Assembly (NCBI GenBank): GCA_041307765.1
Contig: JBFZCW010000224.1
Span: 1-7,085, forward strand
Source: DYRB01 sp041307765
GTDB taxonomy: Bacteria > Pseudomonadota > Gammaproteobacteria > Chromatiales > Chromatiaceae
Length of the DNA: 7,085 nucleotides
Reading direction: 5' to 3'
Shown here: positions 6,476 through 7,085 of the stretch, piece by piece
Layout of the letters: each line of letters begins with the position of its first letter
Numbering within the stretch: position 1 is the stretch's first letter
Made by a program: the position numbers and the translations under genes
Notes under the pieces: generated by a model
Database searches by the model: none
What the model saw: the letters and a program-made list of their open reading frames with translations, nothing else
Told to the model about the DNA's origin: nothing

Positions 6476-6805
6476 ATTTGTCGGTGCTCGGCTCGCCCGG
6501 GTCGGCAAAGACCGAGCGCGGCACCGTTTGCAGATCCTCGGGGACGGTCAGGCCGGTCGAGTGCTCAAGGAGTGCTTCCAGGCGAAGGACATCGCGGTCC
6601 TGTCCTGCCGGGGGCTCGACAGCACCGCCCTGGCGGCAGCAGGCCGCAGCGGTCATTCTCACCGACGTGGCCCCCGCGGGAGCAGCACCTCACCCGCGAG
6701 CTGCAGGTGCTCTTCTGCGGCATGACGCGGGCCACGGTGCGCCTGGAGCTGGTCTGAGATGCCACCAACGCCTGGGTGGCGGAGCGCTGGTCTTTCCTTA
6801 GCTGA
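6471..6805 (+). pseudogene. C-terminal remnant of a UvrD-like (SF1) helicase, multiply broken
   Basis: Three plus-strand frames in sequence give pieces of one helicase end. The first, up to about 6635, reads VLKECFQAKDIAVLSCRGLD then STALAA and aligns with the region of motif V. The second (about 6642-6675) reads AVILTDVAP, the strand after motif V. The third (about 6677-6805) reads EQHLTRELQVLFCGMTRAT then VRLELV, which is motif VI of UvrD/Rep-type helicases (LLYVAMTRA in canonical members). A TGA at 6755-6757 interrupts it, then DATNAWVAERWSFLS runs to TGA at 6803-6805. At least two frame changes and one internal stop make it a pseudogene. Walker A, motif II and the rest of the protein are absent. 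The 5' limit is uncertain. The helicase assignment rests mainly on motif VI. Confidence 0.55.
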
Positions 6806-7085
6806 AGCCGGCACGGACGCAGCCGAGCACGTACATCTCCTGCTGGCGGGTCTCCACCGCACCTGGGCGTGCCGCGCGCACCCGGTGCAAGGCCCTCGGC
6901 GGCGACTCGCCCAGTTCGATCAGAAGCCGCGCCGCGATCAGCCCCGTCCTGCCCAGACCGCCACGACAGTGGACAACGAGGGCCTGCCCACCGAGCAGAC
7001 GCGCGCGAAGCGCCTGGCCACTGGTGCGCCACTGGGTCTCGAATTCCGGTGTGGGGATAGAGACGTCGCGGATCGGGAGGTGATA
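6798..7085 (-). CDS. dual-specificity protein phosphatase, CDKN3-like (partial, C-terminal part)
   Basis: The minus strand is open without a stop from the window edge to TAA at 6800-6798, giving 95 residues; the start lies beyond the window. The active-site loop is VHCRGGLGRTG, matching the cysteine phosphatase signature HCx5R(S/T). The catalytic cysteine is encoded at 6968-6966. Upstream, YHLPIRD supplies a candidate general-acid aspartate at about the expected distance. The tail LIAARLLIELG, then VRAARPGAVETRQQEMYVL, matches the end of CDKN3-type bacterial phosphatases, so the C-terminus is complete. The protein would dephosphorylate phospho-Tyr or phospho-Ser/Thr in the cytoplasm; its substrate is unknown. 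Its stop overlaps the tail of the convergent helicase remnant by a few bases. Third codon positions favour G/C as in an expressed gene. Confidence 0.87.
   Translation of the reverse strand, partial: YHLPIRDVSIPTPEFETQWRTSGQALRARLLGGQALVVHCRGGLGRTGLIAARLLIELGESPPRALHRVRAARPGAVETRQQEMYVLGCVRAGFS

Noticed and set aside
6135..6662. 175-residue minus-strand open frame through the decayed region
   Set aside because: It has no recognisable family block, crosses the Fic and helicase relics read on the plus strand, and overlaps the lipoprotein stop. It remains a weak alternative around 6460-6600, where codon use is plausible.
1..7085. CRISPR array or tRNA genes other than tmRNA
   Set aside because: No regularly spaced repeats and no cloverleaf other than the tmRNA ends were found on reading both strands.

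Overview
The window looks like a chromosome segment of a GC-rich gammaproteobacterium. The tmRNA encodes the tag ANDDNYALAA, a gammaproteobacterial form, and codon use is strongly biased to G or C at third positions. A purple sulfur bacterium or relative (Chromatiaceae-like) would fit, but that is inference from gene content and composition, not shown by the sequence.

Layout from left to right. The minus strand first carries a complete tmRNA gene (ssrA, 9-365). Across a short divergent spacer lies hypF on the plus strand (491-2884), the carbamoyltransferase of [NiFe]-hydrogenase maturation. Converging on it is a two-gene minus-strand set: a sulfotransferase (3958-4620) followed by an MBL-fold metallo-hydrolase (2939-3913). 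A spacer of about 420 bases follows. It contains a short, frameshifted, truncated 5' remnant of a DUF2721-type membrane protein gene. The plus strand then carries a lipoprotein with a DUF900-type alpha/beta hydrolase domain (5044-6156).

The right end (6157-6805) holds only decayed material: a tandem 12-mer like a degraded insertion-sequence end, a Fic-type C-terminal helix-turn-helix fragment, and the C-terminal end of a UvrD-like helicase broken by two frame changes and a stop. From 6798 to the window edge the minus strand carries the C-terminal part of a dual-specificity (CDKN3-like) protein phosphatase. It is open at the window edge with no start inside the window.

The genes do not form one pathway. 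HypF and tmRNA are housekeeping or maturation functions. The sulfotransferase and MBL hydrolase may be co-transcribed, but no shared substrate can be read from the sequence. I found no convincing new multi-gene system. The points most worth a second look are the partial phosphatase, the cluster of gene remnants beside it, the DUF2721 remnant, and the compact ssrA-hypF spacer.
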